Source of the DNA: Achromobacter sp. UMC46
GTDB taxonomy: Bacteria > Pseudomonadota > Gammaproteobacteria > Burkholderiales > Burkholderiaceae_B
Assembly: GCF_014170335.1 (NCBI RefSeq)
Contig: NZ_LZZS01000033.1
Location: forward strand, 124,001-188,000
Direction of reading: 5' to 3'
Length of the DNA: 64,000 nucleotides
Shown here piece after piece: positions 18,006 through 27,363 of this stretch; positions within the stretch are counted from its first letter, which is position 1; each line of letters begins with the position of its first letter. The notes under the pieces were generated by a model, which saw nothing but the letters and a program-made list of their open reading frames with translations, made no database searches and had not been told where the DNA came from. The position numbers and the translations under genes are program-made.

Positions 18006-19022
18006 TCAATTCACGGTGATGCCGGCCTGCTTGATGATTTCGGCATAGCGCGCCGAATCCGTCTTCATCAGTTCCGCAAACTGCGCCGTGGTGCCGCTGA
18101 CGGGCAGGAAGCCCGCGTCCACGAATTTCTGCTTCACGTCGGGTTCCTTGACGATCTCGGCGATCTCGCGCGCCATGCGTTCGATGATCGGCTTGGGCGT
18201 GCCGGCGGGCGCCATCAGGCCCGCCCAGGAACCCGTCACGAAGCCGGGCATGCCCGCTTCTTCCATCGTGGGGATGCCGGGCTCGGTGGGCCAGCGTTCC
18301 TTGCCCGTGAAAGCCAGCGCCTTCAGCCGGTTCTGCTTCACATACTGCATCGGCACCAGGATCGGGTCGAACACCATGGACACGCGGCCGCCCAGCAGGT
18401 CGGTCAGGATGGGGGCGCTGCCCTTGTAGGCCACGTGCGTCATCGTGAGCTTGTTCTGCAGCGCGAAATCGGCGCCGGTCAGGTGCGCGCTGGAGCCGTT
18501 TCCGCTGGAGGCGTAGGTCAGCTTGTCGGGGTTCTTGCGGCCGTAGGCGACCAGGTCGGCCACGGTCTTGACCGGCAGGTCTTCGGCAACGAACAGGAAC
18601 AGCGGCAGGTCGGCCATCTGCACCACCGGCGTCAGGTCGGCGGGCGTGTAGGTCAGTTTGTACAGGTGGAAGTTGATGATGTAGGCCGGCAGCATGGACA
18701 GGAACGTGTAGCCGTCCGGGTCCGACTTGGCCGCGATGGCCGAGCCGACGCTGCTGTTGGCGCCCGGCCGGTTCTCGACGATGATCGTCTGCTTCAGGCG
18801 CGGACCCAGTTTTTCCATGACGATGCGGGTGACGATGTCGGTGGACCCGCCCGGCGTGTAGGGCACGATGATCTTGATGGGCTTGCTGGGCCAGTCGTCG
18901 GCCGCCTGGGCCAGGCCGGTACTCAGGCCCGCCGCGGCCAGCGCGGACAACAACAGGGTTTTCAGGGCGATGCGACGCCGCGCAGCGGCGGCGCGAGGCT
19001 GCGATTGTCTTGCTTGTGCCAT
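18006..19022 (-). CDS. Bug/TctC-family periplasmic binding protein
   Basis: A tripartite-tricarboxylate-type receptor of the large Bug family. The 338-residue protein has an Arg-rich amino terminus, then a hydrophobic signal LKTLLLSALAAAGLSTGLAQA with cleavage after AQA near residue 40. The mature start PSKPIKIIVPYTPGGSTDI is the family hallmark. No TctAB membrane genes adjoin it, as is common in this group of bacteria. It is the first gene of the pcaIJ operon, so its ligand is probably an aromatic acid or dicarboxylate used by that pathway. The ATG is chosen for its AGGAGA site; a longer frame upstream lacks one. Confidence 0.92.
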   Translation of the reverse strand: MAQARQSQPRAAAARRRIALKTLLLSALAAAGLSTGLAQAADDWPSKPIKIIVPYTPGGSTDIVTRIVMEKLGPRLKQTIIVENRPGANSSVGSAIAAKSDPDGYTFLSMLPAYIINFHLYKLTYTPADLTPVVQMADLPLFLFVAEDLPVKTVADLVAYGRKNPDKLTYASSGNGSSAHLTGADFALQNKLTMTHVAYKGSAPILTDLLGGRVSMVFDPILVPMQYVKQNRLKALAFTGKERWPTEPGIPTMEEAGMPGFVTGSWAGLMAPAGTPKPIIERMAREIAEIVKEPDVKQKFVDAGFLPVSGTTAQFAELMKTDSARYAEIIKQAGITVN

Positions 19023-19374
19023 GGATTGGTCTCCTCCATGAATCGGCCGAGTATCGATGCGCGCCCGGGGGTTTTTGTTGTGGCGCGATCGGCTTTTCTG
19101 TTGCGGCGCCGATGCCGCTGAGCGGACACCGGCGCGAAAAAAGTATGGCATGCAAGCCCTGTGCGGACGGCGAGGGACGGCCGGATAAAGTTCGATCACC
19201 GGACAAATCTGATAGGGCCTCCGATGGGCAGTCACTCGGGTTTCCTCTAGGCCCGATCGCGTTGTTCACGCCGTGGACATGTCGTAATCTGGCGGCCGGC
19301 CCGACAACGCCGGGCTCGGTTTCCGCCGGGACGCCTTACAAGGCTGCCCGGGCATCCATCTCAGGAGAGGCGAC
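19023..19374. other. Intergenic region between divergent Bug and amino-acid binding protein genes
   Basis: This 352-base stretch must hold both divergent promoters. Near its left end are imperfect direct repeats (given separately). On the right, TTGTTC with TAATCT at 17-base spacing (19262-19290) is a weak promoter candidate for the rightward gene. I see no small gene or RNA. Confidence 0.6.
19072..19109. promoter_or_regulatory. Imperfect direct repeats before the Bug-pcaIJ operon
   Basis: TTGTTGTGGCGC and CTGTTGCGGCGC recur at a 23-base period, close to two helical turns, about 53-90 bases before the first gene. PcaU- and PcaR-type IclR proteins bind repeated 10-bp half-sites, so this is a candidate operator for the IclR protein at the operon end. 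Confidence 0.3.
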
Positions 19375-20397
19375 ATGAAGCGGTCCATCTTGTTTGCAGC
19401 CGGCGCGATCGCCCTGGCTTGCGCGTCCCAGGCGGCGGTAGCCGGCCCCACGCTGGATGCGGTGAAGAAAAAAGGGTTCGTGCAGTGCGGCCTGACCGAC
19501 GGCGTCTCCGGCTTCTCCGCCACCAACAGCAAGGGGGAATGGGAAGGCATGGACGTGGATATCTGCCGCGCGGTCGCCGCGGCCGTGTTCGGCGACTCCA
19601 CCAAATTCAAGGGCACGGCGCTGTCGACCCAGCAACGCTTCACCGCGCTGCAATCGGGCGAAGTCGACGTGCTGCTGCGCACCGTCACGCTGACCCAGAC
19701 GCGCGACACGTCGCTGGGCCTGTCGGCCGTTGCCGCCAGCTTCTATGACGGCCAGGGCATCCTGGTGAACAAGAAACTGGGCGTCAAGAGCGCCAAGGAA
19801 CTGAACGGCGCCACCATCTGCGTGCAGCCGGGCACCACCACGGAACTGAACCTGGCCGACTGGTTCCGCGCCAACAAGATCGAATTCAAGCCGGTCGTGA
19901 TCGACAAGGTGACCGAAGTCGTGCGCGCCTTCGAATCCGGCCGCTGCGATGCCTTCACCGACGACGCCTCGCAACTGGCCGCCGTGCGCGCGACCCAAGT
20001 GGCCAACCCCAACGACTACGAGATTCTGCCGGAACGCTTCTCCAAGGAACCACTGGGCCCCATGGTGCGCCAGGGCGACGAGAACTGGCTGGGCATCGTG
20101 CGCTGGACCTTGTTCGCGCTGCTGGAAGCCGAGGAGTACGGCATCACGCAGAAGAACGTGGACGAGATGCTGAAGAGCAACAACCCCAACGTGCTGCGCA
20201 TCCTGGGCGTGACCCCGGGCGCCGGCAAGAACATGGGCGTAGACGAAAAGTGGGCCTATAACGCCATCAAGGCCGTGGGCAACTACAGCGAAATATTCGA
20301 GCGCAACGTCGGCAAGGACAGCAAGCTGGGCCTGCAGCGCGGCACGAACGCGCTGTGGAGCAACGGCGGCGCCATGTATCCGTGGCCGATCCGCTAG
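19375..20397 (+). CDS. General L-amino-acid ABC transporter binding protein (AapJ/BztA-like)
   Basis: A 340-residue periplasmic binding protein of family 3 (SBP_bac_3). It has a signal peptide ILFAAGAIALACASQAAVAG cut near residue 23, then the mature start LDAVKKKGFVQCGLTDGVSGFS typical of AapJ/BztA, and a GMDVDICRAVAAAVFG segment. These proteins bind glutamate, aspartate and other L-amino acids. Normally aapQMP genes follow; here a strong terminator follows instead, so the protein is an orphan in this window. It either works with permeases encoded elsewhere or has a sensory role. Confidence 0.9.
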   Translation: MKRSILFAAGAIALACASQAAVAGPTLDAVKKKGFVQCGLTDGVSGFSATNSKGEWEGMDVDICRAVAAAVFGDSTKFKGTALSTQQRFTALQSGEVDVLLRTVTLTQTRDTSLGLSAVAASFYDGQGILVNKKLGVKSAKELNGATICVQPGTTTELNLADWFRANKIEFKPVVIDKVTEVVRAFESGRCDAFTDDASQLAAVRATQVANPNDYEILPERFSKEPLGPMVRQGDENWLGIVRWTLFALLEAEEYGITQKNVDEMLKSNNPNVLRILGVTPGAGKNMGVDEKWAYNAIKAVGNYSEIFERNVGKDSKLGLQRGTNALWSNGGAMYPWPIR

Positions 20398-20421
20398 TGC
20401 GCAACCAATGCTGAAGACAGG

Positions 20422-20449
20422 CGGCCCGCATTGAGCGGGCCGTTTTTTT
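20422..20449 (+). terminator. Intrinsic terminator after the AapJ-like gene
   Basis: CGGCCCGC, a five-base loop ATTGA, and GCGGGCCG are followed by seven T. Confidence 0.9.
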
Positions 20450-20531
20450 GCACGGATTATGCCATCGCTCTGCGATATGGCCGAACCGTAATGCGGTACG
20501 CTATGCGCTTTCCCCCTGCGCGCCGCGTGCC

Positions 20532-21398
20532 ATGACCCAGACTCGAAATCCTGAGGATTCCCCGCTGTTCGTTGCCGCGCTGGCGCGCGGCATTTCTCTG
20601 CTGCGGGCGTTCAGCGAAGGGCAGCCGGCCATGACGCTGCCGGAGCTGGCCGACGCCACGGGGTTGAGCAAAAGCGCGGTGCAGCGCTTCACGCATACGC
20701 TGTGGACGCTTGGCTACCTGCGCAAGGACCCGGTCAGCAAGAAGTTTTCGCTGGCGCCGTGGTCGCTGGAGCTGGGCATGAACTATGTGCAGACCAGCCC
20801 GCTGGTGCTGGGCGGCAACCCGTTCCTGCATACGCTGAACCGCAATTGCCAGGAAACCTGCAGCCTGGCCGAGCCCGACGGGCTGGACATGGTCTATGTG
20901 GCGCGCTTCGCCACCCACAAGGAAATGTTCGTGAACATGCCGGTCGGCATGCGCTTGCCCTTGTACTGCACGGCGGCCGGCCGCGCCGTGCTGGCCAGGC
21001 TGGATCCGGCCGTCGCGCTGGACCTGCTGGAGCGCTGCGAACGCAAGCCCTATACGGCGAACACGGTCACCGGCATGGACGCCTTGCTGGCCGAACTGGA
21101 TTTCGCGCGGCGTCACGGCTATGCGCGCTCCAACGGCGAGTTCTATCCCGGCGACATCACGGTCAGCGCGGCGGTGCTGGATGCCGGCGGAACGCCTTTG
21201 GGCGCGGTGAACGTTTCCGTGCCGTCAAGCCGCTGGTCCTTCGAACAGGCGCAAGCCGTCTTCGGCCCGCAAGTGGTCGAAACCGCGCACGCCATCAGTG
21301 CATCGCGCACGCTGGGTCGGTCCCACCCGTTCTATTTGATGGAGCCGCCGGGCGGCGCCTTGCGCGGCGCGATGCCGCCGGCGGGCGACGAGGCCTGA
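20532..21398 (+). CDS. IclR-family transcriptional regulator
   Basis: A 288-residue regulator with an amino-terminal winged helix-turn-helix (about residues 13-75, including TLPELADATGLSKSAVQRF) and the IclR effector-binding domain with LPLYCTAAGRAVLARL. The carboxy-terminal tail is longer than usual and rich in Gly, Pro and Ala. An in-frame start upstream is possible; the chosen ATG gives the normal family length. It precedes the ureohydrolase-ABC operon in the same direction, so it probably controls that operon, but the ligand is unknown. Confidence 0.88.
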   Translation: MTQTRNPEDSPLFVAALARGISLLRAFSEGQPAMTLPELADATGLSKSAVQRFTHTLWTLGYLRKDPVSKKFSLAPWSLELGMNYVQTSPLVLGGNPFLHTLNRNCQETCSLAEPDGLDMVYVARFATHKEMFVNMPVGMRLPLYCTAAGRAVLARLDPAVALDLLERCERKPYTANTVTGMDALLAELDFARRHGYARSNGEFYPGDITVSAAVLDAGGTPLGAVNVSVPSSRWSFEQAQAVFGPQVVETAHAISASRTLGRSHPFYLMEPPGGALRGAMPPAGDEA

Positions 21399-21472
21399 CC
21401 GGACGGCGCCTGCCGCATACCGGTGCGCCGCCCGCACCACGGCGGAGCGTCTTTGTGCCTATTCCCTACTGA

Positions 21473-21486
21473 TTTAGTCAACTAAA
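21473..21486. promoter_or_regulatory. Palindrome TTTAGT-CA-ACTAAA before the ureohydrolase operon
   Basis: A perfect 6-2-6 inverted repeat (7-2-7 if the flanking A and T are counted) sits in the AT-rich part of the 241-base gap before the ureohydrolase-like gene. It is a plausible operator for the neighbouring IclR protein. No good -35/-10 pair could be fixed. Confidence 0.4.
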
Positions 21487-21639
21487 TTTTTAGCCGCTAG
21501 GGGGAACTCCCTAATTGGCCGCCTGGGTTCTTGCTTGATATTCTATTTATGACACGAACGTATCGCACAGCGATTTGTTCGAATCTAAATAGAGCTTGCG
21601 TCGGTCTTCCGCCGACGAGGTCTGCCAAGGAGCCGCGCT

Positions 21640-22593
21640 GTGCCGCAGTCATCTGAAGTCAGTTTCACTCCCGTTGCCGGATTCATGGGCCTGCCGTCGA
21701 CCCGGGACGCCGGGTCAGGCAAGGCGCGAGCCTGCGTGGTCGGCATCCCGTTCGATTGCGGCACGCATCCGTTCCGCGTGGGGTCGCGGCAGGGGCCTGA
21801 CGCGATCCGCGAACAATCCAGGCTGCTGCGCCCCGTCGACATCTTCCGGCGCAACGGCATCGACAATCCGCCCGAATTCCTGCGCGCGGTCGACGTGGGC
21901 AACGTCGTCTGCCATCCCGGCGATCCGGACGCGTCCTATCCGCTGATCGAGGCCGGCATCGGCGCCATCCTGGACGCCGGCGCCATCCCGATCTCGATGG
22001 GGGGCGACGGCGCAGTGACGCTGCCGCAACTGCGCGCCGTGGCGCGCCGCCATCCCGATTTCGTCGTGCTGCATTTCGATTCGCACACCGACACCTATCC
22101 CATCCCCGGCTACAACACGGCCACGACCTTCACGCGGGCCGCCGAAGAGGGGTTGCTGGACGTCGCTTCAAGCTTCCATGTGGGCACGCGCGGCAGTTCA
22201 TTCATGCCCGGGGTGCTGGAATTCGGGCGCGAGGTCGGCTACACGATCGTCCCCTACGACGACTTCGACCAGGACCAGAAGGCGACGCTGGCGGACATCA
22301 AGCAGCGCATCGGCCAGCGCCCGGTCTACCTCTGCTTCGATATGGACATCTTCGATCCCTCCTGCGCGCCGGGCGTCTGCACGCCGGAGTGGGGCGGGCT
22401 GTCGGCCAAGGAAGGGCTGGCGCTGCTGCGCCAGCTTGCCGGCCTGAATTTCGTGGCGTTCGACGTCAATACCGTGTCGCCGCCGCAAGACGTGCAGGGG
22501 GCCACGGCCTTCCTGGCCGCCACCGTGATGCAGGAATTCTGCGCGTTGGCGGCGGTAGCGGTGCAGCAGTACCCGCAAGGGCGACCGGCCTGA
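21640..22593 (+). CDS. Ureohydrolase (agmatinase-like) superfamily protein with altered active site
   Basis: The 317-residue protein aligns over its length with agmatinases: GVGSRQGPDAIR-type segment near residue 50, DSHTDTY in place of DAHTDTY, and DMDIFDP in place of DIDxxDP. But three key positions differ. The metal-binding His of GGDH is Gly124 (GGDGAVT), the His of the HGT loop is Thr160 (NTATTF), and the guanidinium-binding Glu of the VEVxP motif is Thr278 (NTVSP). A normal agmatinase reaction is therefore doubtful. The start is GTG, with AAGGA before it. It heads an operon with an amino-acid ABC transporter, suggesting a nitrogen-containing substrate. Confidence 0.85.
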   Translation: MPQSSEVSFTPVAGFMGLPSTRDAGSGKARACVVGIPFDCGTHPFRVGSRQGPDAIREQSRLLRPVDIFRRNGIDNPPEFLRAVDVGNVVCHPGDPDASYPLIEAGIGAILDAGAIPISMGGDGAVTLPQLRAVARRHPDFVVLHFDSHTDTYPIPGYNTATTFTRAAEEGLLDVASSFHVGTRGSSFMPGVLEFGREVGYTIVPYDDFDQDQKATLADIKQRIGQRPVYLCFDMDIFDPSCAPGVCTPEWGGLSAKEGLALLRQLAGLNFVAFDVNTVSPPQDVQGATAFLAATVMQEFCALAAVAVQQYPQGRPA

Positions 22594-22634
22594 GCCGGCG
22601 CACCTGCGGCATTCATTCATCCAAGGGGAAAACG

Positions 22635-23423
22635 ATGAAACTCAAATCCATCCTGATGGGCGTGGCCGCGGCCAGCCTGCTGATCCAATCCGGCGCGCAG
22701 GCGCGCACGTTGGACGAAGTGCGCGCCGACAAGAGCCTGGCCGTCGTCACCACCGCTTCCGCGCCGCCGCACGGGTTCAAGAACCCGAAGTCGAACCAGC
22801 TGGAAGGCATCATGGTGGACGTGGCCGCCGGCGTGGCCAAGCACTTGAAAGTGTCCGACAAGCTGTCCGACGTGCCGTTCTCCGGCTTGATCCCGACGCT
22901 GACTTCCGGCCGCGCCGACGTCATGTCCGCGCCGCTCTTCATCACGGAAGAGCGCGCGCGCGCCATCGATTTCTCGGCGCCGGTCTACGAGTGGGGCGAG
23001 GGCGTGGTGGTCAGCGACAAGGCGGCGAAGAAGTACGCCAAGTTCGAAGACATGCAGGGGCAACGCGTGGGCGTGCTGGTGGATTCGGTCCAGTTCAACA
23101 TGATCAAGGACATGCCGGGCACCAAGGTCACGACCTATCAGGACTACTCGACCTTGCTGGCCGACGTGCGCGCCGGGCGCATCGACCTGGGCATCGTGGA
23201 TCCGCCCAGCATCATCTACCAGATCCAGACCAAGAACATCCCGGGGGTGAAGCTGGACACCGGCTACCAGCCGCAACGCAAGTGGCAGGTCGGCATGGCC
23301 GTGCAGAAGGGCAACGCCGCGCTGCTTGCGGCCGTCAACGACGCGCTGGCCGAGATGCGCAAGAACGGGGAAATGGCGGCCATCGGCAAGAAGTGGGGCG
23401 TGTCGGACCTGATCAGCAAGTAA
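22635..23423 (+). CDS. Polar amino acid ABC transporter, periplasmic binding protein
   Basis: A 262-residue family 3 solute-binding protein. The signal peptide MKLKSILMGVAAASLLIQSGAQA is cut near residue 23. The mature protein shows LAVVTTASAPPHGFKNPKSN, SGLIPTLTSGRADVMSAPLFIT and LADVRAGRIDLGIVDPPS, as in binding proteins for cationic or polar amino acids. The start is placed at ATG after GGGGAAAACG; a longer frame overlaps the ureohydrolase gene. The permease and ATPase follow, so it is the receptor of a complete importer. The ligand probably relates to the ureohydrolase-like enzyme. Confidence 0.92.
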   Translation: MKLKSILMGVAAASLLIQSGAQARTLDEVRADKSLAVVTTASAPPHGFKNPKSNQLEGIMVDVAAGVAKHLKVSDKLSDVPFSGLIPTLTSGRADVMSAPLFITEERARAIDFSAPVYEWGEGVVVSDKAAKKYAKFEDMQGQRVGVLVDSVQFNMIKDMPGTKVTTYQDYSTLLADVRAGRIDLGIVDPPSIIYQIQTKNIPGVKLDTGYQPQRKWQVGMAVQKGNAALLAAVNDALAEMRKNGEMAAIGKKWGVSDLISK

Positions 23424-23454
23424 GCGCCGCAACGGCACGGATAAGGAGCACGAT

Positions 23455-24147
23455 TTGGATCTCGCTACGCTGCGCATGTACCTGACCCCTCTGGCCGAGG
23501 GCACGGTCTGGACTTTGGCGCTTTTCTTCTGTTCGGCCTTCCTGGCGGTGGCGTTGGGCCTGATCGTCTGCTTGTGCCGCCTGTCGTCGTCGCGGGTATT
23601 GAGCCGCGGTGCGCGCTTCTACATCGAAGTGATACGCGGCACGCCGCTGCTGCTGCAACTGTTCTACATCTACTACGGCCTGCCCGAGATGGGGGTGGTG
23701 ATCAACGGGTTCGTCGCCGGCGTGCTGGGCCTGACGCTGAACTTCGGCGCCTATCTGGCCGAGCTGTTCCGAAGCGGCATCCAGTCGGTGGACACCGGCC
23801 AGTACGAGGCGGCGCGCGCCCTCGGCCTGCGCAAGGTGCAGCGGCTGCGCCGCATCGTGCTGCCGCAGGCGTTGCGCACGGTATTCCCGGCGCTGGGCAA
23901 CTATGCGCTGGTGCTGATCAAGGAGACGTCGCTGGTCGCCGTCATCAGCGTGTACGAACTGATGCGGGCGGGCGAGATGCTGGCCGGCGCGACGTTCCAG
24001 GCGCTGACGGTCTACACGATGGTGGGCGTCATCTACTTCGCCATGTGCAGCGTGCTGTCGTATCTGTTCAGGCGGTCCGAAAAGCGCCTGACGGTGCCGG
24101 GCTACTGGAGCGGCGCCGGCGAGAACCATGACATTTCCAAGGCCTGA
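23455..24147 (+). CDS. Polar amino acid ABC transporter, permease (HisMQ type)
   Basis: An inner-membrane permease of 230 residues with about five helices, first [22 protein letters not shown]. It carries the family motif [22 protein letters not shown] and the EAA loop around [26 protein letters not shown] that contacts the ATPase. The start codon is TTG with AAGGAG before it; no ATG fits as well. Only one permease gene is present, so it probably works as a homodimer. It follows the binding protein by 31 bases and slightly precedes the ATPase. Confidence 0.92.
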   Translation: MDLATLRMYLTPLAEGTVWTLALFFCSAFLAVALGLIVCLCRLSSSRVLSRGARFYIEVIRGTPLLLQLFYIYYGLPEMGVVINGFVAGVLGLTLNFGAYLAELFRSGIQSVDTGQYEAARALGLRKVQRLRRIVLPQALRTVFPALGNYALVLIKETSLVAVISVYELMRAGEMLAGATFQALTVYTMVGVIYFAMCSVLSYLFRRSEKRLTVPGYWSGAGENHDISKA

Positions 24148-24151
24148 CACG

Positions 24152-24904
24152 ATGAACGCAACGAATGCCGCAGCCCCGATCATCACCATGCAGGGCGTCA
24201 GCAAATGGTATGGCGACTTCCAGGTGCTGGACGACCTGGCGCTGGAAGTGTCGCCCGGAGAAAAACTGATCCTGTGCGGCCCGTCCGGTTCGGGCAAGTC
24301 CACCACGATCCGCCTCCTGAACCGCCTGGAGGAGCACCAGAAAGGCCGGATCGTGGTCGACGGGATCGAACTCAATGAAGACGTGAAGAACATCGAGCGG
24401 ATCCGCGCGGAAGTCGGCATGGTGTTCCAGCACTTCAACCTGTTTCCGCATCTGACGGTGCTGGAGAACTGCACGCTGGCGCCCCTGCTGGTCAAGGGCG
24501 TGCCGGCGGACGAGGCCCGGTCGCGCGCCATGGACTACCTGGAACGGGTGCGGATCCCGCAGCACGCGGACAAGTATCCCGGCCAGTTGTCCGGCGGGCA
24601 GAAGCAGCGCGTGGCGATCGCGCGCGCCTTGTGCATGCAGCCCAAGATCATGCTGTTCGATGAACCGACCTCGGCCCTGGATCCCGAGATGGTCAAGGAA
24701 GTGCTGGACACGATGGTCGCGCTGGCCCGGGACGGCATGACCATGGTCTGCGTCACCCATGAAATGGGGTTTGCGCGGGAAGTCGGCGACCGGGTCGTCT
24801 TCATGGACCAGGGGGCGATCGTCGAGGCCGACACGCCGGAGAATTTCTTCAATGCGCCCCGGTCTGAACGGGCGCAGGCGTTCCTGGGGCAGATACTGGG
24901 CTGA
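24152..24904 (+). CDS. Polar amino acid ABC transporter, ATPase (GlnQ type)
   Basis: The 250-residue ATPase has Walker [10 protein letters not shown] near residue 46, the Q-loop in [17 protein letters not shown], signature [15 protein letters not shown] and Walker [15 protein letters not shown], with the switch His in [10 protein letters not shown]. These are the exact motifs of GlnQ/HisP-type ATPases for amino-acid import. An ATG eight codons upstream is also in frame and would overlap the permease gene; the one chosen has AAGG ten bases before it. It completes the operon. Confidence 0.93.
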   Translation: MNATNAAAPIITMQGVSKWYGDFQVLDDLALEVSPGEKLILCGPSGSGKSTTIRLLNRLEEHQKGRIVVDGIELNEDVKNIERIRAEVGMVFQHFNLFPHLTVLENCTLAPLLVKGVPADEARSRAMDYLERVRIPQHADKYPGQLSGGQKQRVAIARALCMQPKIMLFDEPTSALDPEMVKEVLDTMVALARDGMTMVCVTHEMGFAREVGDRVVFMDQGAIVEADTPENFFNAPRSERAQAFLGQILG

Positions 24905-25002
24905 CGCCGTCCGCGCGGTTACGCTAATTCCGGCTGGCGGAACGCGGCGGGCGGCACCGGAATGGTTCCATCCCCGCAAGCGGAACTGGCTCTATCGCGT
25001 TT

Positions 25003-25050
25003 TTGATACGCTACCTATCATGCATATCAGGCGGGCGCGCATGCGCCCGC
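25003..25050 (+). promoter_or_regulatory. Candidate promoter and leader hairpin before the TPP enzyme gene
   Basis: TTGATA and TATCAG lie at 16-base spacing in an AT-richer stretch. They are followed at 25031-25050 by a perfect hairpin of GCGGGCGC, loop GCAT and GCGCCCGC, ending 30 bases before the ATG. The hairpin has no T tract, so attenuation is not shown. Confidence 0.35.
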
Positions 25051-25080
25051 ATCGCCATTTGAAAACGACTAGGGAAAATC

Positions 25081-26640
25081 ATGAACGGCGCTGACAGTCT
25101 TTGCGACACCTTGCTGGCCAACGATGTGGACGTTTGCTTCGCCAACCCCGGCACGTCCGAAATGCACTTTGTCGCGGCCTTGGATCGCAAGCCCAAGATG
25201 CGTTGCGTGCTGGGCCTGTTCGAAGGCGTGGTGACGGGCGCGGCGGACGGCTATGCGCGCATGGCCGACAAGCCGGCGGCGACCCTGCTGCACCTGGGCC
25301 CGGGCCTGGGCAACGGCCTGGCCAACCTGCACAACGCCAAGCGCGCCCGCACCCCCATGGTCAACATCGTGGGTGACCACGCCACCTATCATGTCCAATA
25401 CGACGCGCCGCTGACCAGCGACGTCGAAGGCGTGGCGCGCCCGATGTCGCACTGGGTCAAGCGCACGATGACCGCCGCCGCGGTATCCGAAGACGCCGCT
25501 GAAGCCATCGGCGTGGCGCGCCGGTCGCCGGGCAACATCGCCACCCTGATCCTGCCCGCAGATGCGGCCTGGACGGACCTGCCGGACAACGCGCCGGCGC
25601 CGGTGCTCGTCAAGGACGCCGCCCTGGCGCTGACGTCGCCCGAGGCCGTGCGCGCCGCTGCCGACGCGATCCGCTCGGGCGAGACGACGGTGCTGATGCT
25701 GGGCGGGGCTGCGCTGCGCGAACGTGCGCTGAACGCCGCGGGCCGCATCGCGCGCGCCACCGGCGTGCGCCTGATGTCGGAAACGTCGAACCGCCGCATC
25801 GAGCGGGGCGGCGACCGCACGCCCGTCGACCGCCTGCCATATCCCATCGACCTGGCGGTGGCCAAGCTGAAAGACGTCAAGCATCTGGTGCTGGCGGGTG
25901 CCAAGGCGCCGGTGGGCTTCTTCGCGTATCCGGGCAAGCCCAGCCTGCTGGCGCCGCCGGACAGCAACCAGGTTGTGCTGGCGACCGCCGAACAGGATCT
26001 GGCGCAGGCGCTGGAATGGCTGGCGGACGAATTGGGCATCGCCGCGGATGCGCCGCGCCTGGCTACGCCGGCGGCCAACTACGAGGTCCCGGCATCGGGC
26101 AAGCTGACCGGCGCCGCCGTGAACATCCTGATCGCGCACACCCTGCCCGAACAGGCCATTGTGTGCGACGAGTCCATCACGCAGGGGCGTGAATTCCCCA
26201 TCTACAGCGCCAGCAGCGCGCCGCACGACTGGCTGATGCTGACCGGCGGCGCGATCGGCATCGGCCTGCCGCTGGCGACCGGCGCCGCCGTGGCGTGCCC
26301 AGACCGCAAGGTCATCACGCTGCAGGCCGACGGCAGCGGCATGTACACCTTGCAGGCGCTGTGGACGCAGGCGCGCGAAAACCTGGATTGCCTGACGGTG
26401 ATCCTGGCCAACCGTTCCTACGCCACGCTGCATGGCGAAATGAAGAACGTGGGCGTGAAGGAACCGGGCCGCAACGCGCGCCGCATGCTGGACCTGGAAG
26501 AGCCCTATCTGGACTGGACGCACCTGGCGCGCGGCATGGGGGTCGAAGCGGTCAGCGTGGATACGGTGGAAGGCTTCGCCCGCGCGCTGGCCGACGGCCT
26601 GAAGCGCCGTGGCCCTTTCCTGATCGAAGCCGTCATCTAA
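25081..26640 (+). CDS. Acetolactate-synthase-like TPP-dependent enzyme
   Basis: A 519-residue thiamine diphosphate enzyme of the acetolactate synthase/pyruvate oxidase/benzoylformate decarboxylase superfamily. The amino-terminal PYR domain has FANPGTSEM and the catalytic Glu in LFEGVVTGAADGYARM near residue 48. The carboxy-terminal PP domain has the TPP-Mg motif from ADGSGMYT to ILAN near residues 418-446. It is shorter than IlvB (about 570) and no small subunit follows, so a catabolic decarboxylase or lyase is more likely than branched-chain amino acid synthesis. Substrate unknown. It is convergent with the benzoate transporter operon. Confidence 0.85.
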   Translation: MNGADSLCDTLLANDVDVCFANPGTSEMHFVAALDRKPKMRCVLGLFEGVVTGAADGYARMADKPAATLLHLGPGLGNGLANLHNAKRARTPMVNIVGDHATYHVQYDAPLTSDVEGVARPMSHWVKRTMTAAAVSEDAAEAIGVARRSPGNIATLILPADAAWTDLPDNAPAPVLVKDAALALTSPEAVRAAADAIRSGETTVLMLGGAALRERALNAAGRIARATGVRLMSETSNRRIERGGDRTPVDRLPYPIDLAVAKLKDVKHLVLAGAKAPVGFFAYPGKPSLLAPPDSNQVVLATAEQDLAQALEWLADELGIAADAPRLATPAANYEVPASGKLTGAAVNILIAHTLPEQAIVCDESITQGREFPIYSASSAPHDWLMLTGGAIGIGLPLATGAAVACPDRKVITLQADGSGMYTLQALWTQARENLDCLTVILANRSYATLHGEMKNVGVKEPGRNARRMLDLEEPYLDWTHLARGMGVEAVSVDTVEGFARALADGLKRRGPFLIEAVI

Positions 26641-26652
26641 GGCGGCTTCGCG

Positions 26653-27350
<698 letters not shown>

Positions 27351-27363
<13 letters not shown>

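Noticed and set aside
25081..26640. Assignment of the TPP enzyme as IlvB (branched-chain amino acid synthesis)
   Set aside because: It is about 50 residues shorter than IlvB, has no ilvN-like partner gene, and sits among catabolic genes.
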